Positions 32,818 to 44,038 of a stretch of DNA of 64,000 nt are shown here, piece after piece. Both the position numbers and the translations under genes were made by a program. The stretch is from Mixia osmundae IAM 14324 (lineage: Eukaryota; Basidiomycota; Mixiomycetes; Mixiales; Mixiaceae), in contig NW_014575558.1 in NCBI RefSeq assembly GCF_000708205.1, forward strand, positions 785,146 through 849,145, written 5' to 3'. Every line of letters begins with the position of its first letter. The stretch's first letter is position 1. The notes below the pieces were generated by a model. That model worked only from the letters and a program-made list of their open reading frames with translations, did not search any database and had not been told where the DNA came from.

Positions 32818-33250
32818 CCTGTGCTTGATTTCAGCTGCTTTAGGCCGACAGTGCGGCAGAATCTCACCTATCTGCAAAACCAAGAGCTTCTCTAGAGAGG
32901 TCTACCAAAGCGAATCCGCTATGAGAGTAAACATGCACAGAAAACCTATCATATGTCTCGGCAACATTCTGCGACGCTGTCGAGACAGCCCATCTCAGCA
33001 ACGCACCAAACGACATTTCTCAGATTGAAAAGATTGAGTCAGTATCATTGGCATGTCATCTACTCGATCTCGCTGCATAGCAATTTCCATGTCAGAGCTT
33101 CAGGCAATTGCTCCTTGCTACGTGGCGCAAGTGCGAAGCGAGGGATTGCCATCATGCCATGTTCAACACGACGGAAGGCATCATCTCATTCGTCAAGGTC
33201 ATGCTTCATCGCGCACAGCTGCGCTGCATTGGAAAGGGCTACAGAGATAT

Positions 33251-33525
33251 TCAGCAAGGTGCACATTCGCAATAGACTTTCTCGCAGTCGATCGGACAGT
33301 AGCCTGGCGGGCAGGAAACAAGGGCTCGTTTGTCGTGCCTATGTGCCTGTCAGCGAAGGTCTGATTGCATGTGCATACAGACTCACTTGGTTGCCTGATC
33401 ATTAGCAACCGAAGCTCTGTGGAAGGCCTCAGCTGCGGTACGGGATCGAGCAAAGCGAAATGTTACCCGCTAACGAGGATAGCGGCTGCCAGACCAAACA
33501 TGATTGCGAAAAGTGTTGACTTCAT
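33251..33525 (-). CDS. six-cysteine secreted micropeptide, copy B
   Basis: Function unknown; three exons (33525-33467, 33416-33387, 33338-33251), 58 aa. The signal peptide is MKSTLFAIMFGLAAAILVSG, followed by ASVANDQATKHDKR. The Lys-Arg is a likely Kex2 site. Cleavage would release a peptide of about 24 aa starting ALVS, with core CPPGYCPIDC-EKVYCECAPC and nothing after the last Cys. Introns are 50 and 48 nt. Donor 1 is GTAACA and donor 2 is GTGAGT. The cysteine spacing is identical to A and C. It could be a signalling peptide, effector or antimicrobial; the sequence does not say which. Confidence 0.75.
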
Positions 33526-33897
33526 TCTGCTCGTACACTTCAACCAACTCAAGATGGACAGGCACAAGATCGCTTACGTGATGTTCCCTTTATCGATGGC
33601 TTGTCTGATTTTCAGCGAACGTCGCTTGATCGTTGAGCACAGCTTTTATGCTGTCCGGCGACTTCCTGCAACGCTGACGCAGACTATCGCAGAATATTTG
33701 GCCGGCTGTCACAATCTGTCTCGCCTCTGTCTCTGGAGTCTCGCATCCTGTAAAAGGACTTTCAAGCATTCGTCGCAACCTCAGCGTCAATCTCGACCGT
33801 TCCTCCAGTAGTGTCCATTGACAAGCTTTCGAAACCAAAGCGGAGCGTATGTACAACAGGCAGTGCTTTCTGCGAATCAACGACGCCTGCATAAACT
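33526..33897. other. intergenic between micropeptide genes B and C
   Basis: About 370 bp containing the promoter of copy B and the 3' flank of copy C. A 100-codon minus frame overlaps it, but it has no signal peptide and no cysteine pattern. Confidence 0.4.
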
Positions 33898-34203
33898 CTA
33901 TTTACTGTCGCCACAAGGGACGCAATGGCACAACTCGCCCGAGCAGCTGAGCGGGCAATAATCGGGCGGGCAGCCGGGATGCTGGATGACTCGCTTGCTG
34001 TCTCTGGTCAAAGCGCTGTCAGATCATACCGCGCCAAAAACGTGACATGTTTACCCAAGCGCTTTGCCATTGGCGGCCGAAGCTCTATGACCGCGAGTGC
34101 ATCAGCAGGTCTGCACCAAAACGAATACGATACGATGAGCTCACCCGCTAATGAGCATTGCGTGTGCCAGACCAAACATGATACCAAAGAACTTAGACTT
34201 CAT
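33898..34203 (-). CDS. six-cysteine secreted micropeptide, copy C
   Basis: Function unknown; three exons (34203-34145, 34084-34055, 34003-33898), 64 aa. The signal peptide is MKSKFFGIMFGLAHAMLISG, followed by ASAANGKALG and DSKR. After the Lys-Arg site comes VIQHPG, the core CPPDYCPLSC-SGELCHCVPC, and GDSK. The predicted mature peptide is about 30 aa with six Cys. Introns are 60 and 51 nt with donors GTGAGC and GTAAAC, both phase 2. Exon sizes (59, 30, 106) equal those of copy A, so the gene structure is conserved while the propeptide varies. Confidence 0.75.
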
Positions 34204-34435
34204 CCTGCGCGGCCGTTCGCACGGGCGAGACGCTCACTGCAGCGCAGCGCACCTATCGGCAATTGTTTGGACTTTCTTCAACTTCGTCGTAAGCGGACCC
34301 GTCTGTCGACGTGGGCGTCAGTCTACAGAATGCACGGACACGAGGCAATCACGCGACAATGTCAGAGCGAAGTTGCAACCCTCTTAGCAACCGACTGACC
34401 GTCAAAGCCCGTGTCCTCTCAGCAACGCCGAATTG

Positions 34436-35000
34436 ATGAAGTACTTGGCCTTTGTCCTGCTTGCGAGCCTAGCTAGCGCAGATTTTGTCCCATACATTGA
34501 CCTATGCCATGCAACCGTCGCAGTCCCCGCCCAGCCAAGCGTGTTTTCTTGCGGTTACCAAATCCAATCTGGCGACAAGCACATCACAGGAGGCTTCAAG
34601 GGTAATTGGAATGACCAGTGGTGGGATATAGACTCGCTCGATAGCAAGGCTTCACCGTCGGATCCTCTGCAAGGTATTGATTGAGACCTTCAAACTGGCT
34701 GACTTATACTAACACGTTCTTCACAGTATGTTCTACAGGTCGTCAATACCAACAATTTGTCTGTAAGTCGTTGTCCTGCTCTAGCCGATGCTGCCTCATC
34801 ATCGCCGCACAGTGGAGGGCACGCGTCCAGACTTGACTTTCGCCGTCAATTTCTGGCTTCTGCCAGGTCTCACGCCCAAAGGCCAGACATTTGTGATCCA
34901 TGAGCTCTGGATCAACGGCGAACAAGTCGCCGTGCCCCCGGTTTGTTTCCAACCGCACCACGCCGGATCATGCTGATGTTGATTGCAGATGACGGATTAG
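34436..35000 (+). CDS. small secreted protein, distant family-S member S9
   Basis: Function unknown. The signal peptide is MKYLAFVLLASLASADFVPY. Exon 1 continues with VFSCGYQIQSGDKHITGGFK and GNWNDQWWDIDS. This aligns loosely with S4 (CGMQIQYDKAKPIVSLGF, then LSWNPSTKTYDLS), pointing to a distant common origin. Further exons give YVLQVVNTNNLS, then GTRPDLTFAVNFWLLPGLTP with IHELWINGEQVAVPP, and a short last exon MTD-stop. Introns are GT-AG. The dibasic site and the GFQC motif are missing. Confidence 0.65.
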
Positions 35001-35215
35001 TGCGCCGCAAGCTCACATCTCTGACTTGACTGACGAGACCGCACAGTGGTATGTTTTGCAACAAATACGGTCTCGATAAGTTCCGCGGGCCGTATAAATG
35101 ATACTCAAGCGATCCCGATAGCCTCTCAATGCTGTGCATCTCGGCCCAAATAAGGGTCGTTGTGTAACGAGATCTTACAAGTCTACAGTCCTCGTGTGGA
35201 TGTCTGCATGCGTGC

Positions 35216-36779
35216 TCATTGAAATGTCCTGCGTGTACTGCCTGTGTACTGTCCGAGATGGCTGAACGAGTCGTGCGTGATCGTGTCCGTTGATCCCCAT
35301 TGGCTTGACCCATTCAGGTGGCCGTAGGGATCCAAGCGTGGCTTGCCAATACTGACGAGCTTCGTGTCGTAGTCGTCGGACAGGCCGCCGACGCGCGATG
35401 GCCTGCCAAGTCCGAATGCTGCCCTGCTGAATCGGTATCCGCTATCGCGCCTTTGCTGTACCAATCTTCCAGCGGAGATCAGATAGACTGCTGCAAATCC
35501 GGCAACGACGAGATAGTAGATCGCGTAGATATAGCCCGGCGTTGATCTGTCGTAGATCTCGAAGCCAGTCTTGATCTGGACAAAGCCTGCTATGGTCAGA
35601 ATGATGCCTAGAAAGATGTGCGTCTTGTCCGGGGTCAACTTGACTTCATACAAGCGCCATAAGATCGCTCACGATATTCTGCGCGGGTCGGTGCGTGCGC
35701 AAGGGATCAAAGTTGGCATGCGTGTACCAACCCAGAGCAAGCTGGAGGAGTAGCAATACGCCGATGATCAAGCCGAGCCTCTGCAGATTTCGTGAGCGCT
35801 GTCAGCGAGCCCGGAAACAATAGCAGCATACCGTGTGAAAGCTGTCGAAATGATCAGAGCCTTCTGATGAGATGGCGGCAGCACCGAGCGCGATGGCGAC
35901 AATGGTCAAAAGGAGGGTCAAGATGACTTGGAAGAGCATGTGAAGCTTGAACCACAATCCTTGAAGATGTCTCAGTGTGCGTGCCACCAAGACGGCAGTT
36001 GGCGAGATGATGAGCCAGGCTAGACCTCCACAAAGCGCATGGATGATGATCAGGTAGTCGTATCGCGTGTAGGGTGCCGAATCGCCTTCGCTACCGCTCG
36101 TGTCTGTTGCAGTGGTTGTGCCATCTGCTGCAAAGACGACTGCTCGACTCAGATCGATTTGAGTTGATCCGTACGCGCCGTGGTCGTGCTGCTGAAGATC
36201 TGGCGTGAGCGTGTCGCTCGTTCCTGGATTGCTAGAGCTATAGGCATAGATCAAATCTTGTCCTGTCGCTCTTGCTAGCGTATTATGCTGTGTGCGTGTG
36301 GTGCTGTAGCTGGTCGCGGTCAAGTCGAGAGCGCGGATGAAGGTATAGCTTGCGAAGCTGCCAGAGGATGAATTCGTGATAAGTGACGAGACTGGGACAA
36401 GCTGAGCTGGCTGGGCATCAGCACTACTGCTCGCGGTCGGCGTGTTGTGGCCATCTGCTGTCCGATGGGATAGTGTCCACGTGTCGTCTTCATTCGGCCA
36501 GACGATGATCATGTCGCTGTTGCTCATCGTCGTGCCAAAGCCAATGCCCATCCAGCCCACTTTGCCAAGCGGTTGCGATGCGTTCATTGTAAAGAGGCCA
36601 TGCGTCAGGTTTGTCAGAACAGATAGAGTGAACGGCCCGACGTTCTTGATTTGGCCCTGGATGCCTGTGGATGTACCGAGAAGCGATGTGACTGCGACTG
36701 CCGTCGCAGGCGCAGCTTGGGCGTATACGAGCGTTGCCGTCAAAGACGCGCATAGCGCAATGCGAGTTGTTGGCATCAT
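35216..36779 (-). CDS. DOMON-cytochrome b561 fusion membrane protein
   Basis: Proteins of this type carry an extracellular heme-binding DOMON domain (like the cytochrome domain of cellobiose dehydrogenase) joined to a cytochrome b561 membrane domain. They pass electrons across the membrane, for example for metal reduction or oxidative attack. The signal peptide is MMPTTRIALCASLTATLVYA. The DOMON part includes WMGIGFGTTMSNSDMIIVWP, with a Met suited to heme ligation, and DLIYAYSSSNPG. The b561 part has YLIIIHALCGGLAWLIISPT, LWFKLHMLFQVILTLLLTIV, GWYTHANFDP, DKTHIFLGIILTIAGFVQIK and IYAIYYLVVAGFAAVYLISA. Several of these hold the expected His residues. A polar tail follows. Introns lie near 35,680-35,820. 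Confidence 0.85.
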
Positions 36780-36850
36780 GTTCGATCGAATTGTACGGAT
36801 GCTGATTGATACGTCAATAGGGCTCAATCTGTGACGCGCAGATCTGACCA

Positions 36851-36880
36851 GGCTCAGGCTCAGGCTCGGGCTCAGGCTCG
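36851..36880. repeat. GGCTCR hexamer repeat, five units
   Basis: Five consecutive hexamers (GGCTCA or GGCTCG) lie 72-101 bp upstream of the DOMON-b561 start codon. They fall in the promoter or leader of that gene and may be simple slippage or a repeated factor site. Confidence 0.7.
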
Positions 36881-37005
36881 CATGATGCACGGCGCGCCTG
36901 CAAGAACACACGACCGCTGTCCGTGCGTGAGCGAATGTCAAATTCATGTCAAATTGGTCGACGCGTTCGAAGACATCTCGGTCCCGTGCGGCGCTGTTCA
37001 TGCAT

Positions 37006-38467
37006 TCAAGGCATCGCTATTTGCCGCAACGACACGCCGGCCTCCCTGAAGATAGCAGCAGACTTGCCGTCGACGGAGTAGCTGAGCGAATAGACCACTT
37101 CTCTGATGCCACACTGCACGATCTTGACAGAGCACCTCAAGCACGGGCACCTGGCATCCAAATCAATCAGGACGTGCACGTGCTGATGAACCTGTACGTA
37201 CGTATTGCAGTAGAGGACGCCGCCCGTTCCTGCACCTGCTCTGTCGCGTCCGGCTTCGAGAAGCGCGTTCTCCTCGGCGTGCAGACATAGGCATTCGTCC
37301 AGTGCCATGCCGCAGGCAATAGACTGATAGCTCATGTCCGTGTCGTCTATGTGTGTGTCACGTCCGTTCGGTTGCCCACGAGCAGACGTCTGCAGCAGGC
37401 CGTTGCAACGCGCGCAGCCACCTTCGTTGCAATTTCGCATTCCTCTTGGCGTGCCGTTGTAGCCCGTCGAAACGACGCGAAACGAAGAAACGAGAACACA
37501 TCCTACGCGTCGCTTCATGCAATTTGACCTGCAGTGGGACCTCTTGATCAGCCGCCAGATCGGCACTCTGTGCGATCTCGTACCTGAGCGAGGCCAGACC
37601 TGCCAGAGTCATGAAATACGTGTCCCAGCCTGGCCGCAGCCTTTCGCCGTCGAGGAGATCCATCGAGTCGAGGTAGCGATATAGCTCGTCGAGTGTGGGC
37701 CAATGCGTTTGCAGTGTGAGGTGCGCTATTCGCAGCAGAGGAGCGAGTGCACTTTTCGCGAGCGCATCTTTTGGCGGAGCGAGCATGCCCTCTGATCGTG
37801 CACTTTGCAATACAGGGGGCGGCAGGACGAGATTGGCGTGAGAGTAAGGCAGATGAATTGTTGACGCGCCTGACACGGACGAGGCAGAGGCCTGTCTGTG
37901 TCGCTCACGCCGCTTCTCTTCCATGCGGCCTGAGGTTGCAGTAGCATCTTGCGGCTCTGTAGAATTCACAGGCGACGACAATGTCGCGTAGAGGAGCGCG
38001 TCATTGAGCTGGATGAACTCTTCCAAGGTTGCATTGCCGTCTTGTCTGCGCGTCGACGCATTCAGCCATGATTGGTCGATGCTTCGGTGGAGCATACCTG
38101 GCTTGCTGACGATGCCAACGTGTCATGAGCGGTGCCTCGAGGGCGATGAGGAGCACCCAAGGCCGTTTGAGAAAGGCATCTACCGTCTCTCTGTCTGCAA
38201 GGGATTTCAATGCGGGTTTTGGCGTGTGTAGTGCACCGTACTCAGGGGCAAGTCTGTGCAGACAAAGTGTTGCTGCCATCTGCGCGTGGCATAGTCGAGA
38301 AAAGCGAGAGGATCGTCAAAGTGGAGCGTCTTGCTCGTGCTAGCTCCTGACACGCTGCCGGGCGATGCTTTTGCGAGTCTCACGGGCGCAAATTGGTGTC
38401 GCTGGACGAGATAGTCCTGTACGGTCTGCTTGCCTGCGCAGGGTGGTCCGATGAGAAGTATGAGCAT
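37006..38467 (-). CDS. DCD1: dCMP deaminase
   Basis: Dcd1 converts dCMP to dUMP for thymidylate synthesis. The N-terminus MLILLIGPPCAGKQTVQDYL is a P-loop-like motif, as in other fungal Dcd1 proteins. The C-terminal half is the zinc deaminase domain: MKRRVGCVLVSSFRVVSTGY, NGTPRGMRNCNEGGCARCN, the catalytic CLHAEENALLEAGRDR, and a second zinc motif CPCLRCSVKIVQCG. One intron (GTACGT) splits LYCNT from CPCL in phase 2, giving exactly the family sequence. The domain ends REVVYSLSYSVDGKSAAIF. The start codon is 101 bp from that of the divergent DUF3074-like gene. Confidence 0.92.
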
Positions 38468-38568
38468 GGCCCGACGACTGATTGGCCTTGGAGCGTCAAT
38501 CGAGCAATCTGCCCGTCATCGCGTCATTCTCTCGTCCACCGTTGTCGGCAGCGCCTCAGCATCGCAAC

Positions 38569-39504
38569 ATGGTAGCTAACAAGCTTGAAGTACTCGGCAT
38601 TGATTCACCGCAAGCATGCAGCAGTATACCCACCGGAGATGGCGAGCTTCAAGCTTTCCTGTCCAAGTTGTACGCCGACGCAGATAGCCTCATCGATACC
38701 TCCCCCGCCTTTGCAAGTGCAGAGCCGAGCGATACTTCGCTCAAGTGCAAAGCTGGCTGGAAGATTGGCAAGCTGTACTATGCCAACGATGAGAATCCGA
38801 CTCGTACGGCCAAACGACCCGGTCAGCCGCTGAATTGGCACTTGCGCTCGTCGTGTCACACCGGGCCGAAACAGTCGTACGATGACCTTCGATCTGGCTT
38901 GTTCGTCCAGCACACGCCCAATGAGAAGGAATATATAGAGGGACTGCACAACATTGAGCGGCTACAAGTCTGGCAGGTAGGCTTGACATATCCTTGATCT
39001 CAGTACGTCAACTCATGCAAATCCACATCAACAGGACGACGTCGTAGAGGCTTGGCTCGTGCAGTACGAGATCCCACCGCCGACGACGAATCGCGACTTT
39101 TGCATACTACCCGTTCGCCGTGAGATCACAGGACAAGGTTAGCCTGACGCACGCTGAACCCCGATTGTTGTCATTGATGTCTCGTGGCAGAGGCCAACAG
39201 CGGCCTGTACAGCACAGATACAACTACAGTAGCACGCCGTTTTCAAGTCATCTCTATCCCCGTCACGCACCCCAAGGGCGCACCCGCACAAGGCTACGTC
39301 AGAGCACGATATGCCTCCGTCGAAGATGTTCGCGAACTTGTTCCCACTTCGGGCGACGAACCGAAGAAGCAAGTCGTTTGGACGATGGCGACGATGAGCG
39401 ATCCTGCAGGGCTGATCCCTTCGTGGATCAGCGAGAAAGTCTTACCGAGCAAGATTGTGGAGGACGTGCCGAGTTGCGTCAAATGGCTCAAGAATAGGCA
39501 GTAG
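38569..39504 (+). CDS. DUF3074-like START-fold protein
   Basis: It is probably a lipid- or ligand-binding protein of the fungal DUF3074 (START-like) group; the precise role is unknown. The start is MVANKLEVLGIDSPQACSSI. An in-frame start 87 bp upstream exists but would come close to the DCD1 start. Family-like blocks are LNWHLRSSCHTGPKQSYDDL, NEKEYIEGLHNIERLQVWQ, then DDVVEAWLVQYEIPPPTTNR and DFCILPVRREITGQ. After a second short intron come RRFQVISIPVTHPKGAPAQG, YVRARYASVEDVREL and GLIPSWISEKVLPSKIVEDV near the C-terminus. Confidence 0.72.
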
Positions 39505-39672
39505 ATCCAGGCACACATTTGTTCACTATTGCACCCTAACCACGATACGATCCTGGTCATCAACGGAGAGAATCGATCCATCGCGTTGCCTCGAAGCTCC
39601 TGCTCGAATTTAGTTTCTGCCCTCGTGACCCATGAACTCCTCCCTGCCCACTGACCTCGAGCCAAACGAGCG

Positions 39673-40560
39673 ATGTTGGTTATCTTTGCCCTGCTCTCAG
39701 CCGTTTGTCTCGCATTCGGCCAGAAGCTATGGCTCCTTGGCGATTCGACAATGTCGAACCATCATGTCTTTGGCTTTGGCAACCATCTCGTCATGCTGCT
39801 CGACATTCCCATCATCAATCGCGCCGTACCCGGAACTTCCTATCGCACTTGGACAGCGAGTGGCGGCTTTGCGAAAGTAGCCAAAGACATTCAGCCCGGT
39901 GACTACGTTGTCGGTCTCGATTCCAAAGCCGAAGCTGTCTGTGACTGATCTGGTCGCAGCTTCTTGAATTCGGCAAGAACGATCCTCAAAGTGCAAAGCA
40001 ATCGGGTGACTGCAATACCGAGGGAAAATGCGGTGATATCCTCACTTACACCCAATACGCTCGTAGGCCGAACCAAAAACAGCGTTATTTTTGCTGATAA
40101 AGTCTACAGGCAAGGCTGTACAGCTTTTCAAGTCCGTCGAAGCCAGAGTGATCATCAGCGGACCTGTGCCGGATGACATGTACGCCTTTACGCCCATATT
40201 CGAATGGACACCCTCGCGCTTTACGACTTTTGCCCAGAACGTTGCTCTGCACGAAGGGTTAGTATCACGCTATACAGGTTCAGAGAAGCTGACATCGTAT
40301 GCAGCGTCATGTTCATCAATCACGAAGCCACAACGGCGGCATGGCAAAAAGATGCCGGACGTCACTTTGTCGATTCTTGCTATCACGATCGCGTGCACAC
40401 CAACGCCAAAGGTGCGCCGTACCTCGCCGGTACATTCGTAAGAGCTTTGATCTGCGCCCACAACCCGCTAGCATTGCGCATCAAGATCCCGCATGATCGT
40501 CTGCCGCCATACTGCTCGCCCGATCAAATTCCTCTGCCTGATCCGCGCGAAGTAGATTAA
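39673..40560 (+). CDS. secreted SGNH esterase, rhamnogalacturonan acetylesterase-like
   Basis: Likely an extracellular carbohydrate esterase (CE12-like) removing acetyl groups from pectin or related polysaccharides. The signal peptide is MLVIFALLSAVCLAFG. SGNH block I is LLGDSTMSNHHVFGFG. Block III is LEFGKNDPQS, in a frame joined by an intron after the GDYVV segment. DCNTEGKCGDILTYTQYAR, SVEARVIISGPVPDD and the block V catalytic Asp-His region DSCYHDRVHTNAKGAPYLAG follow. Several introns are needed. It is the first of four such genes in the window, and its C-terminal layout HTNAKGA is shared with the copies at 51 and 52 kb. Confidence 0.8.
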
Positions 40561-40596
40561 GCAGCGCACATTGCATACAATACTGTCTGCATCTGG

Positions 40597-41383
40597 TCAT
40601 TTGTTTGATCCATTCTTGGGACCATCGTTGACGAGCGTGGTCGTACTGTAGAGCTTGCCTGTGCACTTGCCATTGTTCTCCGGATAATCTGTGCAGCCCT
40701 TCTTACCAAGATCGCAATCTGCTTATCTAATTGTCAGGCACGTTAGCAAGTGAACGTGATGCGTACTCTGATCAACGGTGATGGGGCCCACGACACGCAT
40801 GGTAGGCCGGCCACCTCCATTGTCTGCGCGGATTGTCATGAGAATGTATCTACCTGTCTCGAGAAGCCTCACAGATCTCGAGAATGCCGGATGCGATGGC
40901 AGCGCAACAGCCTATATAAGATCCAGGAGAAGAGCCTCCGACGTCGTCCGGTAGGGTAATGAAGAAGACCATCTTATAGCCCGCGCGGCGACCGGAGCCA
41001 CATGCTGTACCGAGATCGATCGGAAACCATTCGTTGACGACAAGCAGGTCTTGTTCAGCTTCGGTTCTCTGGTCATGCTGTCACTGTACGGTCCAGCTTG
41101 CGGGGAAGTGCTGCGTACCATGTAGGCTCGAGGAACCGGCTGTTTGTCTTCGAACGTCGTAGGAAGAACAAACGAGATCGTGTTGCCCAGAGGAAAAGTA
41201 GATGCCATGCGGCCGCCAGGACAGCGGACATCACCGGACACGTTCAACAGCCATGCGTTGTCGCAATGGTCGAGGCTTGCGGCGTGCTTTGCAAGCATGC
41301 CGAAAGCGAGCTGATTCCATGTCAGCTATACTCTCAAGTGAAAGCGTGCAGCGACTTGCCGCAAATGATGTGGAGAAACGCAT
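40597..41383 (-). CDS. secreted protein, paralogue pair member P1
   Basis: Function unknown. Exon 1 is only 24 nt (MRFSTSFA) and joins through a GC-AG intron (41359-41311, GCAAGT) to LAFGMLAKHAASLDHCDNAW, giving a full signal peptide. Later parts are GDVRCPGGRMASTFPLGNTI, EQDLLVVNEWFPIDLGTACG, SGRRAGYKMVFFITLPDDVG, SYIGCCAAIASGILEICEAS and TMRVVGPITVDQ. The last exon is DCDLGKKGCTDYPENNGKCT. It contains many cysteines and no dibasic site after the signal. The same order and splice positions are found in its neighbour P2. Confidence 0.75.
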
Positions 41384-41857
41384 GGTCAACGATCGAGGCT
41401 GCTTGCCGGGTCTGCGTTGCTGCGAAATGCAAAAGGATTTAGATAAAAACACTCTCTCGTCATGGCGATGCGACACTTGTGCGGAATGACGCTCCTAGAG
41501 TATTAGCTACAGCTAGGGTGAGGGAAGCCAACAAGCGCCTTTCCGAGAGGCAGGGTGCAGACGAAAGAAACAGGCAAAAGCTCAGGATGTGGCTGTCATA
41601 ATCGCGTATGCGCGAGTGACTGGACGCGCGCTGTCTTGTGAATCTGTCTGCAGTCGCCGCGGTTGAAGCTCATGATCCTCTGCCATCACGCACAGGCTCT
41701 GCATGATGTTTTTGGACAGCAAGAGGTGCACCAGAAGATCAGAGAGATGGATCGCGCGCAGCGTAAGTCGAACTTTGCACGCGTCAATGTTGACAGTGGC
41801 TGTAGACTGACGGAAATCGCGTATGCAATCCAACGTCCTCAGTCCTAAGAAACCGTC

Positions 41858-42641
41858 CTAAGTACCTCCCTCGATGAGATTTGTAGTAGCTGTAAGACCG
41901 CTAGAACACTTGGCGTTTCTTTCAGGGTAATCGGTGCAGCCTTTGAAGCCAAGGTTACAGTCTATGTAGCGAGTGTCAGATATGCTGTTGAGCAGATTGC
42001 GACACATACTCTGATAGACTGACACAGGTCCGACGAGGCGCATGTCAGATCTGCCTCCCGAGTCGTCTGGGGCAACGAAATGGATGAGCTACGCCGGCTA
42101 TACGCGTGAGGAGACTGACAAATCTCGAGTACGCCGGAGGCAATGGCGAGACAGCAGCCAAAGTGTGAACCGGGGAACAATCCCTCGCCACCGTAGTCTT
42201 CAGGCAGAGTAATGAAGAAGGTCATTCTGTAGCCAGCACGGCGACCGGTACCGCATGCTGTAGTAAGATCGAGAGGTGACCATTCGCCTACGATGAGCAG
42301 ATCTTTCTTGCCGGAGACGACCTAAGATCCGCTAAGGCTTGCTCGAAAGATAACGCTGGTGGTGCGAGGGCTGACCATTGTTGGATGAGGAATGGGCAAA
42401 TTGGCGTCATAAGTTGTTGGAAGAGTGAACGAGAGCTTGTTTCCCGGTACGAGGGTGTAAGCGAGCGAGCCGCCGAGGCAATGAACGTGGCCGGATAGGG
42501 TCAATGACCACGTACTGTCGCAGAGATCATCTGCTGCAGCGAAATTGGCAAGCACGCCAAAGGCGAGCTGTGATCGTGTCAGATGATGTTGCGGGCCTTG
42601 CACAGCGTGCAACTTGCCGTGGCGAGTGAAGCAGACCGCAT
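41858..42641 (-). CDS. secreted protein, paralogue pair member P2
   Basis: Function unknown. The 24-nt exon 1 (MRSASLAT) joins through a GC-AG intron (42617-42568, GCAAGT) to LAFGVLANFAAADDLCDSTW. It shares blocks with P1: GHVHCLGGSLAYTLVPGNKL, LLIVGEWSPLDLTTACGTG, RRAGYRMTFFITLPEDYGG, SHFGCCLAIASGVLEICQ, SDMRLVGPVSVYQ and DCNLGFKGCTDYPERNAKCS. P1 and P2 are tandem, same strand, and clearly a duplication. The fold is probably a disulphide-rich beta sandwich, which is inference only. Confidence 0.75.
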
Positions 42642-42909
42642 GAATGACGTTGGCTTTGGCGCCCGGCGTGAAGCGAGGAGAATGAAGAAGAGGATTCGTG
42701 TTGCATGGCAACGTGATACACGTGCTGATCGAATCGAAGGACAGTGTGCGACAGATGGACTCTGTGAGGGGGCAGCGTTGTCGAGAGATCAGGGAGGTGC
42801 TGACCGATGACGTGGAAGCTCCATGGCAGACGTGCCACGATAGCGACAAAATTACGCGTCACCTTTGAGCTGAAGCGGTCGATCTTCAGCTGTCAGTCAC
42901 GAGCTGAGA

Positions 42910-43915
42910 ATGGACAAGTATGTGCAGCGGTATGCGAGGGCTTCGGCATCCCAATTCGCGCAAGACGACGAGCTGGAACGGGAAGTAGCGTCGCTCTGGA
43001 AAGGCAAAGGCACTGTACAATTACCTCACTTTGACATGCCTCAAGTTGACCACGTACGTCCATTGCTTCGTCTTGCTCCGTCCTAGGCTGATGCAAGCGC
43101 GATAGCCTGCTGCCTTCTTGGCGAGTGTGACGTCGAACAACACGGTGGACAATCCACAAGCTCAGATCAAGCTCGCTCACGGCACGACGACGCTCGCTTT
43201 CCGCTACAAGGGCGGTGTGCTCGTTGCAGTCGACTCGAGAGCAACAGCAGGAAGCTACATTGCCTCTGGTACGGTGCGCAAAGTCATCGAGATCAATCCG
43301 TTCTTGCTCGGTACGATGGCAGGAGGTGCAGCAGATTGCCAATACTGGGAAACCTACCTCGGTATCCAATGTCGACTGTACGAACTAGCCAACAAGCAGA
43401 GGATCTCCGTGGCAGCGGCTTCAAAGTACCTCAGTAATCTCGTGTATGGCTACAAAGGTCAAGGACTCTCGATGGGCACAATGATCTGCGGATGGGATAA
43501 GACCGGCCCTGCACTCTTCTACGTCGATTCGGACGGATCAAGGATGAAGGGCGATGTGTTCTCTGTCGGTTCGGGCTCCACCTTTGCGTACGGTGTGCTC
43601 GATCAGGGATACAAGTGGGATCTGACAGATGAAGAGGCATACGACCTGGGCGCGAGATCGATCTATGCTGCCATGCACCGTGATGCCTTTTCGGGCAACT
43701 CACTCAATATGTATCACGTCAAGGAGGACGGCTGGCTCAGGTTCCCCAACGTCGACTTCAACAAGCTTCACTACGTGAGAGACCCGTTCTCGTTTGTTCT
43801 GCTTCGAGCTGACATAGAGTCTGCGCAGGATCGAGCGTATGGCTACGAAGTACGTACCGCACCTACAAACAGTGCTCCCGCGCAGCAGACGACGAGCCAG
43901 ACTGTTGTCATCTGA
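42910..43915 (+). CDS. PRE2: 20S proteasome subunit beta5
   Basis: This is the chymotrypsin-like catalytic subunit of the proteasome core. Two exons (42910-43053, 43106-43915) give 317 aa. The propeptide ends KLAHG and autocleaves before Thr75 ([20 protein letters not shown]). The catalytic Thr1, Asp17 (AVDSRAT) and Lys33 (TVRKVIEI) can be seen. Further beta5 blocks are [59 protein letters not shown] and [13 protein letters not shown] with one residue variation. The intron donor is GTACGT. Confidence 0.96.
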
Positions 43916-44038
43916 ACGATCTCGTCAGTGCGTCATCGTTCGCCAGACGCGATTGGATTTTCTGTGATCGCGACTGGCTCTATCGATGGCCAGGCAGGGT
44001 CCTGAGGTGCTCGAGCTAGAGCCATAGTGACGGGTGAG

